DNA of 7,331 nucleotides, from NCBI GenBank assembly GCA_016867095.1, contig VGKK01000055.1, positions 1-7,331 of the forward strand. The letters run 5' to 3'. The DNA is from Candidatus Omnitrophota bacterium. GTDB taxonomy: Bacteria > Omnitrophota > Gorgyraeia > Gygaellales > Profunditerraquicolaceae. The first letter of the stretch is position 1; each line of letters starts with the position of its first letter. Shown here one piece after another: positions 1 to 5,795 of this stretch. The position numbers were made by a program, and so were the translations under genes. The notes below the pieces were generated by a model. The model made no database searches. It had not been told where the DNA came from and saw only the letters and a program-made list of their open reading frames with translations.

Positions 1-6
1 CCTTTC

Positions 7-81
7 GGCCGTCTGCGGCGTTGCTCCTCCTCGGCGTAGTGCTGAAGACTACGCCTTCGTCGTCGCGCCTTGCATACGGCC
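7..81. repeat. Long imperfect palindrome upstream of ftsB
   Basis: The outer arms GGCCGT (7-12) and ACGGCC (76-81) are complementary. The inner arms GGCGTAGT (33-40) and ACTACGCC (48-55) form a perfect 8-bp stem around GCTGAAG. Between them, GGCG (17-20) can pair with CGCC (66-69) with bulges. The whole segment could fold as one long hairpin. There is no T-tract after it, so it is not a plain intrinsic terminator. It looks like a REP-type extragenic palindrome, but copy number cannot be judged from one window. I recognise no gene in 1-128. Confidence 0.6.
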
Positions 82-128
82 TAAATCCGGGCTTCCAATG
101 TATCCATTATTTTTCGGAGGCTCAGTAA

Positions 129-410
129 ATGTTGCAGACCTTAAAAAAGGCGTTTTGGCTTTTTGGCGTGGCGGTTTTTTTGCTCATCATTTTCCTGCCG
201 GGCTACACAAAGCTGCAGGATTTAAAAGATAGAAGCGCGGATTTAGAGACGAAGATTAAAAGATTGAAGATGGAGAACGCTCTTTTACAAGAAGAAATTC
301 ACCGCCTGGAAACAGACCCGTTTTACCAGGAAAAGATTGTCCGCGATAAAATGGGCGTAGTGCGCAAGGGCGAAGTCCCGGTCAAAATCGTGCCGGGCAA
401 AAGTAGATAG
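129..410 (+). CDS. ftsB: FtsB/DivIC-family septum formation initiator protein
   Basis: Small bitopic membrane protein of 93 residues, the usual size for the FtsB/DivIC family. These proteins join FtsL and FtsQ/DivIB at the division site and help activate septal peptidoglycan synthesis. Residues about 8-25 form one hydrophobic transmembrane segment after a short basic cytoplasmic tail. Residues about 28-62 form a heptad-rich coiled coil (LQDLKDR, LETKIKRLKMENALLQEEI). It is followed by the family hallmark, an acidic DPFYQEKIVRDKMGVVRKGE stretch at 62-81. The start is supported by GGAGG at 116-120, 8 nt before the ATG. The neighbours are not division genes, and the upstream gene lies outside the window. 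No terminator directly follows; a 7-nt repeat array starts at the base after the stop codon. FtsB and DivIC are hard to tell apart by sequence, so the symbol means the family. Confidence 0.85.
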   Translation: MLQTLKKAFWLFGVAVFLLIIFLPGYTKLQDLKDRSADLETKIKRLKMENALLQEEIHRLETDPFYQEKIVRDKMGVVRKGEVPVKIVPGKSR

Positions 411-445
411 TTACAAGTTATAAGTCACAAGTCACAAGTCACAAG
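411..445. repeat. 7-nt tandem repeat (TYAYAAG, five units)
   Basis: Five consecutive heptamers: TTACAAG, TTATAAG, then TCACAAG three times. The array begins at the first base after the ftsB stop codon (408-410). It shares the 7-nt period, and the word AAGTC, with the array after purF at 7196-7240. Confidence 0.9.
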
Positions 446-453
446 TTGAGTCA

Positions 454-498
454 ATAGCGAACGACAGATTTTTAGCAACTATCCGCGATAGCGGATAG
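454..498. repeat. Segment echoing the tRNA 5' flank, with hairpin
   Basis: The 12-mer ATAGCGAACGAC at 454-465 recurs exactly at 773-784, and CGATAGCGG at 486-494 recurs at 784-792. In the second place the two words are joined and run into the first bases of the tRNA. Here they are separated by 20 nt, and the second word sits inside a perfect hairpin, CTATCCGC (479-486), loop GATA, GCGGATAG (491-498). It may be a decayed duplication of the tRNA flank or part of a dispersed repeat. Confidence 0.55.
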
Positions 499-514
499 CA
501 GTGGAATAAGCGAG

Positions 515-584
515 ATGTTTTTGGCAATTTATCCCGCCTACGGCGGGATAATGGGTGAAATACGCGTATTATTGCCAAAAACAT
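515..584. repeat. Nested inverted-repeat element
   Basis: The outer arms ATGTTTTTGGCAAT (515-528) and ATTGCCAAAAACAT (571-584) are perfect 14-bp inverted repeats. Inside lie a second perfect hairpin, TATCCCGCC (530-538) with GGCGGGATA (542-550) around loop TAC, and the 10-bp palindrome ATACGCGTAT (560-569). As RNA this would be a branched structure. No reading frame explains it. It could be a small extragenic repeat or MITE-like element, or a structured RNA; the sequence does not decide. Confidence 0.6.
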
Positions 585-593
585 AAAAGGGGT

Positions 594-614
594 GTGGGGG
601 AAAATTTCCCCCAC
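594..614. repeat. G/C-run hairpin
   Basis: GTGGGGG (594-600) is complementary to CCCCCAC (608-614) across AAAATTT. It is followed by another G-run (619-623) but by no T-tract, so terminator function on the + strand is not supported. Confidence 0.55.
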
Positions 615-663
615 GTTTGGGGGAGAACAGCGCTACCAAATTAAAATAAGTCTAGGTTAAGCG

Positions 664-689
664 TTAGGAGGGGGCTTGCCCCCTCCTAA
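664..689. repeat. Perfect 12-bp hairpin upstream of tRNA-fMet
   Basis: TTAGGAGGGGGC (664-675) and GCCCCCTCCTAA (678-689) are fully complementary, leaving a 2-nt loop (or a CTTG tetraloop on 11 bp). There is no T-tract after it. It is the most stable of the hairpins packed into 411-787, which otherwise shows no protein-coding gene. Confidence 0.65.
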
Positions 690-730
690 GGAGTGAGCGT
701 CAATAGATGCCAAGATACGTAATAGATAAA

Positions 731-759
731 TCAACAAGTGTTCTTTGTTTACTTATAAG
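731..759 (+). promoter_or_regulatory. Possible promoter of the initiator tRNA
   Basis: TCAACA (731-736, 4 of 6 to TTGACA) lies 17 nt before TATAAG (754-759). A start near 766 would precede the mature tRNA end by about 20 nt. The heptamer AAGTGTT occurs twice, 21 bp apart (736-742 and 757-763), overlapping the promoter. The match is modest; the tRNA could instead be transcribed from further upstream. Confidence 0.35.
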
Positions 760-787
760 TGTTGAATAAGCTATAGCGAACGACGAT

Positions 788-1121
788 AGCGGGGTGGAGC
801 AGCCTGGTAGCTCGTTAGGCTCGATGTCAGCCAAAGGTTGACAATGGGCTCCTCAGTCGGTAACGATTGCAGGATAGCTTGCCAAATTCGGTAAAACCCG
901 AGATGTAAATTAAGGTAATACCGAGCTAATTCGCCAAAATTTATGGCGAAAATGTGTAGAGACTAGACGGCAAGGGTCCCAAAAGTTTTGGGATTAAGGT
1001 ATAGTCCAGGCTACAAACCCCCACCGTTTTGCTCCGTAAAACGAAGCAGTGGGGGGCAGCGAAAGCTGTAGTAGCAAGCATAACCTAAAGGTCAGAGGTT
1101 CAAATCCTCTCCCCGCAACCA
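788..1121 (+). tRNA. Initiator tRNA-fMet (CAU), split by a group I intron
   Basis: The exons are 788-821 and 1079-1121, together a 77-nt tRNA ending in an encoded CCA. Acceptor stem GCGGGG pairs with CCCCGC, while the first pair is a non-Watson-Crick A1/A72, the initiator hallmark. The D arm matches bacterial tRNA-fMet and keeps the initiator-type A11-U24 pair. The joined anticodon loop reads CUCAUAA with anticodon CAU, and the T arm is AGAGG-TTCAAAT-CCTCT. The anticodon stem is UUAGG/CCUAA: two of the three conserved G-C pairs are present, and the third (29-41) is A-U. The 5' exon ends at U33 and the 3' exon starts at C34, the first anticodon base, so the tRNA cannot decode until it is spliced. 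A terminator follows directly, which suggests an independent transcription unit. Confidence 0.93.
822..1078 (+). ncRNA. Group I self-splicing intron (IC3-like, 257 nt, no ORF)
   Basis: Conserved core: GTGTAGAGACTAGACGGCA (954-972) and AAGGTATAGTCC (996-1007) are the R and S elements, very like the Azoarcus tRNA-Ile intron as I recall it. Helices I can draw: P1 818-823/845-850 with the U33(821)-G847 wobble at the 5' splice site, extended across one A/A mismatch by 825-832/836-843; P2 851-859/864-873 capped by GUAA, with C870 bulged; P3 CUUGCC 878-883 with GGCAAG 969-974; P4 887-892/920-925; P5 896-898/914-916; P6 930-935/945-950; P7 GACUA 961-965 with UAGUC 1002-1006; P8 977-982/988-993; a P9 region including 1018-1024/1049-1055 and CAGC-GAAA-GCUG at 1057-1068. 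P10 pairs 3' exon CAU (1079-1081) with AUG (844-846). The terminal G1078 is the omega G. No homing endonuclease is encoded, so self-mobility is unlikely. Confidence 0.93.
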
Positions 1122-1123
1122 AT

Positions 1124-1154
1124 AAAACCCGCCACAGATGTGGCGGGTTTTTTT
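1124..1154 (+). terminator. Intrinsic terminator after tRNA-fMet
   Basis: Stem CCCGCCAC (1128-1135), loop AGAT, GTGGCGGG (1140-1147), then seven T (1148-1154). The A-run 1124-1127 can extend the stem into the T-tract. It separates the tRNA unit from the purine operon. Confidence 0.93.
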
Positions 1155-1169
1155 GGTTGTTTATTTTAT

Positions 1170-1198
1170 TTGCCAAAATTAATTATTTCTGCTATAAT
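1170..1198 (+). promoter_or_regulatory. Sigma-70-type promoter of the purB-purL operon
   Basis: TTGCCA (1170-1175, 5 of 6 to consensus), a 17-nt spacer and a perfect TATAAT (1193-1198). TGC (1190-1192) gives the extended -10 form TGnTATAAT. Transcription should start near 1205, leaving a leader of about 43 nt before purB. No operator such as a PurR box could be recognised, and the leader is too short for a purine riboswitch. Confidence 0.85.
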
Positions 1199-1247
1199 AC
1201 CTTTCCTCAAAGTTCAAAGTTGCTAATGGCTCAGTAAAGGAGTCTCT

Positions 1248-2540
1248 ATGATTGAACGCTATAGTCTTCCCGCGATGGCTGCTATTTGGCGGGAGGAGTT
1301 TAAGTTTAAGACTATGCTGCAAATAGAGATCCTGACTTTAGAAGCCCTAGCCAAACAGAAAAAAATCCCTTCCTCCGCGGCGCAGCGCATCCGAAAAAAA
1401 GCCAAGTTTAACCTGAAAAAAATCCAAGAGATAGAAACCCGGACGCAACATGATGTAGTGGCATTTGTGGCCAATGTGGCCCAATATATTGGGCCGGATG
1501 CTAAATACCTGCATATGGGCTTGACCTCTTCCGATGTTCTGGATACTACCCTGGGGGTGCAGCTTTCGGCAGTCTCAGATATCCTGCTGGATGATTTAAA
1601 TAAATTACTGAAAATCCTGGCTAAAAAGGCCAGGGTTTACAAGGATACAGTCTGTGTCGGCCGCACCCATGGCGTGCACGCCGAGCCCACCACCTTTGGC
1701 TTAAAATTAGCCCTCTGGTATGATGAAACCAGGCGTAATTTAGCGCGGCTTTCGCAGGCAAAGGAGGCAGTTTCTTGCGGCAAGATTTCCGGAGCAGTAG
1801 GCACCTATGCCAATGTTGAGCCGCAAGTGGAGGCCTATGTCTGCAAGAAACTTGGGCTAGCGCCTGCCAGAATTTCCACGCAGGTGATACAGCGGGATGT
1901 ATATGCCCAATATGTCAGCACCCTGGCGGTTATCGGCGCAAGTTTAGAAAAGTTTGCCACGGAAATCCGCCATTTGCAGCGGACAGAAGTTTTAGAGGCA
2001 GAGGAACCTTTTGGCAAGGGCCAGAAGGGCTCCTCGGCAATGCCGCACAAGCGCAATCCGGTTATCTGCGAAAGAATCTGCGGCCTGGCCCGGCTTTTGC
2101 GCGGGAATGCTTTTGTGGCCATGGAGAATGTGGCTTTATGGCATGAGCGGGATATCAGCCATTCTTCGGTAGAGCGCGTGATTTTGCCGGATTCCACGAT
2201 AGCCCTGGATTATATGCTGCATAAATTTATTGAGGTAATTGACGGCCTACAGGTCTATCCGCAAAATATGATGGCGAATTTAATCAAGACAAAGGGCCTG
2301 ATTTTTTCCCAGAGGGTATTATTGACATTGATGGATAAGGGCTTGGCCCGCCAGAAGGCTTACGATATCGTGCAGCGCGCGGCTATGGAAACCTGGAAGC
2401 ACGCCACTAGTTTTAAGAGTAATTTACTTCGCGATAACCAGGCCCGCCGCTATTTGAGCGCGAAAGAGCTGGATAAAATTTTTAGTTTAGATTATTACCT
2501 GCGTAACGTCGGTAAGATTTTCAAGAAAGTCGGATTATAG
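1248..2540 (+). CDS. purB: Adenylosuccinate lyase PurB
   Basis: Cytosolic homotetrameric lyase of the fumarase/aspartase superfamily. It releases fumarate from SAICAR in IMP synthesis and from adenylosuccinate in AMP synthesis. At 430 residues it has the usual bacterial length. Visible motifs: RYSLPAM near the start, TQHDVVAF (67-74), HMGLTSSDVLDT (89-100), GRTHGVHAEPTTFG (138-151) with the catalytic-acid histidine at 141, SGAVGTYANVEP (181-192), and the superfamily signature GSSAMPHKRNP (261-271) on the mobile loop carrying the catalytic serine. AAGGAG (1237-1242) lies 5 nt before the ATG, and the N-terminus aligns with family members without extension. It is the first gene after a strong promoter. 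A 160-nt gap leads to purL. Confidence 0.97.
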   Translation: MIERYSLPAMAAIWREEFKFKTMLQIEILTLEALAKQKKIPSSAAQRIRKKAKFNLKKIQEIETRTQHDVVAFVANVAQYIGPDAKYLHMGLTSSDVLDTTLGVQLSAVSDILLDDLNKLLKILAKKARVYKDTVCVGRTHGVHAEPTTFGLKLALWYDETRRNLARLSQAKEAVSCGKISGAVGTYANVEPQVEAYVCKKLGLAPARISTQVIQRDVYAQYVSTLAVIGASLEKFATEIRHLQRTEVLEAEEPFGKGQKGSSAMPHKRNPVICERICGLARLLRGNAFVAMENVALWHERDISHSSVERVILPDSTIALDYMLHKFIEVIDGLQVYPQNMMANLIKTKGLIFSQRVLLTLMDKGLARQKAYDIVQRAAMETWKHATSFKSNLLRDNQARRYLSAKELDKIFSLDYYLRNVGKIFKKVGL

Positions 2541-2700
2541 GGTTTACCCGCCTTAAACCTCTTTAAGTAAATGCCGCAATGACGCGTATTTATTTAGAGA
2601 AAAAATATCATATAGCTGCATTGAAGCAGTAAAATAGGCGTATCTGCAATGGCGCAGAAGTCTGTTTTATTTTTATGCTTTTTAGAGAAAGGAGCTTCGC
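2541..2700. other. purB-purL intergenic leader, no clear element
   Basis: I see only weak hairpins: CTTAAA/TTTAAG (2552-2567), CTGC/GCAG (2616-2629) and another CTGC/GCAG near 2644-2657, the last two sharing a similar layout. None has a terminator-like T-tract with a stable stem, and no known purine, PRPP or ppGpp riboswitch core was recognised. The ribosome binding site of purL, AAAGGAG (2688-2694), is at the end. Confidence 0.5.
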
Positions 2701-4908
2701 ATGTCTGTTGATTCTGTTGCCATTACCAAGGAAGTCGTGGAGAAACAGGGTTTATCCATGGAAGAATATGAAATGATTAAAAAACGCTTAGGCAGGGAGC
2801 CTAATTATACGGAATTAGGGATGTTTTCGGCAATGTGGAGCGAACATTGCTCGTATAAGAATTCAAAGCCTGTCTTAAAGCTTTTTCCTACCAAGGGTAA
2901 GCAGGTTATTCAAGGGCCCGGAGAAAATGCCGGCGTCGTGGATATCGGCGACGGGATGGGCGTGGTTTTTAAAGTGGAATCGCACAATCATCCTTCGGCA
3001 GTGGAGCCATATGCGGCCTCTGCTACCGGCGGCGGCGGATGTATCCGCGATATTTTTACCATGGGCGCTACCCCTATCGGGCTTTTAGATTCCTTACGTT
3101 TAGGCAGCCTAAAGGACGCGCATGTGCGGTTCTTGTTTAAGAATATTATCAAGGGTTTTACCGACTACGCCAATATTGTCGGCCTGCCGGTTTTAGGCGG
3201 AGAAATCTATTTTGATGATTCTTTTGCCGGCAATCCCCTGGTTAATGCCATGACCGTGGGGATAGTTAAGAATAAGGAGATTGTGAAGGCGCGGGCCTCT
3301 GGCGTGGGTAATTTAGTGTTGATTGTCGGCGGCGCAACCGGCAGGGACGGAGTAGAAGGCGCGGCCTTTGCCTCATCGGGTTTGGACGAAGAAGCGGCAA
3401 AGAAGAGCTCGGCCGTAGCTATCGGCGATCCCAAGATGGGCAAGATTTTAAGAGAGGCGTGCCTGGAGCTAATGCACAAGGGTTTGGTTATCGGCATGCA
3501 GGATATGGGCGCAGCCGGATTGACCTGTTCTACCTGCGAGACTTCCTATAAGGCCAAGACCGGAATGGAAATAGACATTAGTTTATTGCCGCGCAAGGAA
3601 GAAGGCATGAACGCCTATGAAGTAATGCTTTCTGAATCGCAGGAGAGAATGTTAGTGATTGTAGATAAGGATAAGCTGGAGGGCGTGAAGGCGGTTTGTG
3701 CCAAATGGAACGTGCCGCAAGACCTTATCGGCCATGTTACTGATGACGGTATGGTGCGGGTCAAGGAAAATGGCGAAGTAGTAGCTGAAGTCCCGGCCGC
3801 GGCATTAGTTGAAGCGCCGGTATACGAGCGCAAAGCCACCAAGCCAAAATATTTAACTAAAGCGAACCAGTTAAACCTGGCGGGCATAAAAGAGCCTAAG
3901 GATTGCAATCGCGCCCTGGTTAGCTTGCTGAGTAACCCCAGTATTGCCAGCAAGGCCTGGGTTTTTAAGCACGCTGATCCTAAGGTGGCTGCGGATGTTT
4001 TATTAGGGCCGGGTTCTGACGCCGGCGTCGCCGCGGTTCCGGGGACAAAGAAGGCAATTGCCGCGACCACGGATTGCAATTCCACTTATTGCTACCTGGA
4101 CCCTTTTTGTGGCGGCGAAATTGCCGTAGCCGAGGCAGCTCGGAATTTAGTCTGCAGCGGCGCCCAGCCTTTGGCGATTACCGACGGAATTAACTTCGGC
4201 AACCCTAAGAATCCGGAAGTCTTCTGGCAGTTTAAGCAGGCAGCCTTGGGGATTTCCGCGGCCTGCCGCGCGTTAAATACGCCGGTAGTCAGCGGAAATG
4301 TCAGCTTCAACAATGAGAACCCCAAGGGCTCGGTTGACCCCACGCCGGTGATCGGTATGGTCGGGTTGATTAAGGATAAGGCCAGGATCACCACTCAATA
4401 TTTTAAAAATTCCGGCGATGCGGTTTTGCTTTTGGGTAAAAATAAAGAGGAGCTGGGCGGCAGTGAATATTTAAAGACTATTCACGGCCTGAAAAAAGGC
4501 AAGTGTCCGACTATGGATTTGAAATTAGAAAAAAGCGTGCAGAAAACCGCGCTGGAGGCGATTAATAAGGGTTTAGTCAGGTCTGCGCATGATTGTTCCG
4601 AGGGCGGCCTGGCTGTGGCTTTAGCCGAGAGTTGTATGTGTAAAAAGTTAGGCGCGAAAATTGATTTAGCCGGCAAGTTAAGAGCGGACGCGCTTTTATT
4701 CGGCGAAACCCAGTCGCGTATTATCTTAAGCGCCAGCCCCAAGAATGTAAAGAAGATACTGCAGATAGCCAAAAAGAATAAAACTCCGGCTGCGGTAATC
4801 GGTGAAGTCGGCGGGAACAAGTTGGTGATTAACCAGCTCATCAATATCTCAGTCTCTGATTTATATCAGGCCTGGCACAACGCTATAGAGAATTATTTAA
4901 AGGATTAG
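2701..4908 (+). CDS. purL: Phosphoribosylformylglycinamidine synthase subunit PurL
   Basis: Small (subunit II) form of FGAM synthase, 735 residues, the normal length for this type. It uses ATP and ammonia to convert FGAR to FGAM in the cytosol; the ammonia is normally delivered by the glutaminase PurQ, with PurS completing the complex. Motifs in order: MFSAMWSEHCSYKNS (41-55) with the active-site histidine, VESHNHPSAVEPY (92-104), RDIFTMGA (116-123), then QDMGAAGLTCS mid-protein. The second AIR-synthase-like half follows, beginning near LGPGSDAGVAAV and DCNSTYCYLDPFCGGE, and has AHDCSEGGLAVALAE late. The glycine loop reads ATGGGGCIRDI where ATGVGG is more usual. AAAGGAG sits 6 nt before the ATG. 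The end is 15 nt before the LOG gene, so the two are probably co-translated. No purS or purQ is adjacent. Confidence 0.97.
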   Translation: MSVDSVAITKEVVEKQGLSMEEYEMIKKRLGREPNYTELGMFSAMWSEHCSYKNSKPVLKLFPTKGKQVIQGPGENAGVVDIGDGMGVVFKVESHNHPSAVEPYAASATGGGGCIRDIFTMGATPIGLLDSLRLGSLKDAHVRFLFKNIIKGFTDYANIVGLPVLGGEIYFDDSFAGNPLVNAMTVGIVKNKEIVKARASGVGNLVLIVGGATGRDGVEGAAFASSGLDEEAAKKSSAVAIGDPKMGKILREACLELMHKGLVIGMQDMGAAGLTCSTCETSYKAKTGMEIDISLLPRKEEGMNAYEVMLSESQERMLVIVDKDKLEGVKAVCAKWNVPQDLIGHVTDDGMVRVKENGEVVAEVPAAALVEAPVYERKATKPKYLTKANQLNLAGIKEPKDCNRALVSLLSNPSIASKAWVFKHADPKVAADVLLGPGSDAGVAAVPGTKKAIAATTDCNSTYCYLDPFCGGEIAVAEAARNLVCSGAQPLAITDGINFGNPKNPEVFWQFKQAALGISAACRALNTPVVSGNVSFNNENPKGSVDPTPVIGMVGLIKDKARITTQYFKNSGDAVLLLGKNKEELGGSEYLKTIHGLKKGKCPTMDLKLEKSVQKTALEAINKGLVRSAHDCSEGGLAVALAESCMCKKLGAKIDLAGKLRADALLFGETQSRIILSASPKNVKKILQIAKKNKTPAAVIGEVGGNKLVINQLINISVSDLYQAWHNAIENYLKD

Positions 4909-4923
4909 CAAAAGGAGCAGGAT

Positions 4924-5571
4924 ATGCAGAATAAGAATGTGCAAGGCGATTTTATGTCCGGAGACCCATGGCGGGTCTTCCGGATTATGTCGGAATTTGT
5001 GGATGGTTTTGAGGTGCTTTCTGACCTGGGAAAGGCAGTTTCCATATTCGGTTCCAGCCGCGTCAAGCACGATAATAAATATTATAAGTTAACCGAAGAG
5101 ACCGCGTATCTGCTGGCCAAGGAAGGTTACGCCATTATTACCGGCAGCGGGCCGGCGATAATGGAGGCGGCCAATAAGGGCGCGCGGCGCGCCGGCGGGC
5201 ATTCCGTGGGCCTGAATATTCAAATACCTTCGGAGCAAAGGCCGAATAAATACGTGGATACGCTCCTGGACTTTCGTTATTTCTTTGTGCGTAAAGTGAT
5301 GTTTGTCAAATACGCCAAGGCCTTTGTGATTATGCCCGGAGGCTACGGCACGCTGGATGAATTTACCGAGGCGATTAACCTTATCCAGACTGAAAGGATA
5401 CCTAAGTTTCCCGTGGTGATATTCGGCAGCGAGTATTGGAAGGGTATGTTGGATTGGCTAAAAACTACAGTGTTAAAGAGCGGCAGTATAGACAAAAAAG
5501 ATTTGGATATTTTTACGGTAGTGGACAGCCCTGAAGAGGTAGTCAGGGCTATCAGGAAGTTTTATAGATAA
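4924..5571 (+). CDS. LOG-family nucleotide 5'-monophosphate phosphoribohydrolase
   Basis: Soluble Rossmann-fold protein of 215 residues in the LOG (lysine decarboxylase-like, YgdH/PpnN-related) family. Members hydrolyse the N-glycosidic bond of nucleoside 5'-monophosphates such as AMP or cytokinin nucleotides, giving the free base and ribose 5-phosphate; the old name 'lysine decarboxylase' is wrong. The signature motifs are GSGPAIMEAANKGARRAGG (74-92) and PGGYGTLDEFTEA (138-150), preceded by the first strand VSIFGSSR (39-46). The first motif has Ser-Gly-Pro-Ala where many members have GGGPG. AAAGGAG (4911-4917) precedes the ATG by 6 nt, only 15 nt after purL, so it lies in the purine operon. 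A role in purine nucleotide turnover or base recycling is inferred from that place; substrate specificity cannot be read from the sequence. Confidence 0.88.
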   Translation: MQNKNVQGDFMSGDPWRVFRIMSEFVDGFEVLSDLGKAVSIFGSSRVKHDNKYYKLTEETAYLLAKEGYAIITGSGPAIMEAANKGARRAGGHSVGLNIQIPSEQRPNKYVDTLLDFRYFFVRKVMFVKYAKAFVIMPGGYGTLDEFTEAINLIQTERIPKFPVVIFGSEYWKGMLDWLKTTVLKSGSIDKKDLDIFTVVDSPEEVVRAIRKFYR

Positions 5572-5606
5572 ACTGAACTATAATATGAAATTTTATCCAG
5601 ATCACG

Positions 5607-5766
5607 AAATAACCAATAACCAATTTCCAATCACCAAGCAAATCTCAAGAACCAATAATCAATCACCAAACAAAACGCTTCATAAACCTATTGTTTGGTT
5701 ATTGGGATTTGGTTATTGGTCATTGTTTGGTTATTGTTTCTTGGTGTTTGGTTATTCCGTTATTTA
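5607..5766. repeat. Heptamer-built long inverted repeat between the LOG gene and purF
   Basis: The left arm has a 7-nt period (AATAACC 5608-5614, the same 5615-5621, AATTTCC, AATCACC to 5635) and continues with related words to about 5677. The right arm is its degenerate complement, again in heptamers (GGTTATT 5697-5703, GGGATTT, GGTTATT, GGTCATT to 5724), and ends GTTATTT (5759-5765) opposite AAATAAC (5607-5613). The arms of about 70-75 nt could form a long, imperfect hairpin in the mRNA with an apex near 5680-5690. It has no terminator T-tract. The open frames crossing it are low-complexity and not believed. It could slow transcription or act as an RNA-processing site before purF, or simply be a repeat expansion. 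Confidence 0.8.
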
Positions 5767-5795
5767 ATAACACATGCTATACCAGGGGAGATAAA

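Noticed and set aside
432..614. 60-codon - strand open frame after ftsB
   Set aside because: It is made from the inverted repeats, with no ribosome binding site and no protein-like pattern.
594..689. Hairpins 594-614 and 664-689 as terminators of ftsB
   Set aside because: Neither is followed by a T-tract, so they were kept as inverted repeats only.
994..1176. 60-codon - strand open frame
   Set aside because: It is antisense to the intron, tRNA and terminator. The 'GRGFEPLTFRL'-like peptide is a known artefact of translating tRNA genes in reverse.
1049..1237. 62-codon + strand open frame
   Set aside because: It runs through the intron 3' end, the tRNA 3' exon, the terminator and the purB promoter.
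1226..1237. Tiny upstream frame ATG GCT CAG TAA before purB
   Set aside because: It has three sense codons, no ribosome binding site of its own and no sign of a leader-peptide role; the shared word GGCTCAGTAAA in the ftsB leader looks accidental.
2541..2700. Possible riboswitch or attenuator before purL
   Set aside because: Only weak 4-6 bp hairpins are present, with no conserved purine, PRPP or ppGpp aptamer sequence and no clear terminator.
3615..4085. 156-codon - strand open frame within purL
   Set aside because: It is a shadow of a strongly coding + strand gene whose motifs are intact.
5585..5767. 60-codon open frame after the LOG gene
   Set aside because: It lies almost wholly in the low-complexity heptamer repeat, has no ribosome binding site and has no recognisable protein character.
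5691..5795. In-frame upstream extension of purF adding 35 residues
   Set aside because: It is encoded by the heptamer inverted repeat and has no ribosome binding site. The family N-terminus MSGIFG begins at 5796 with GGGGAG 5 nt upstream.
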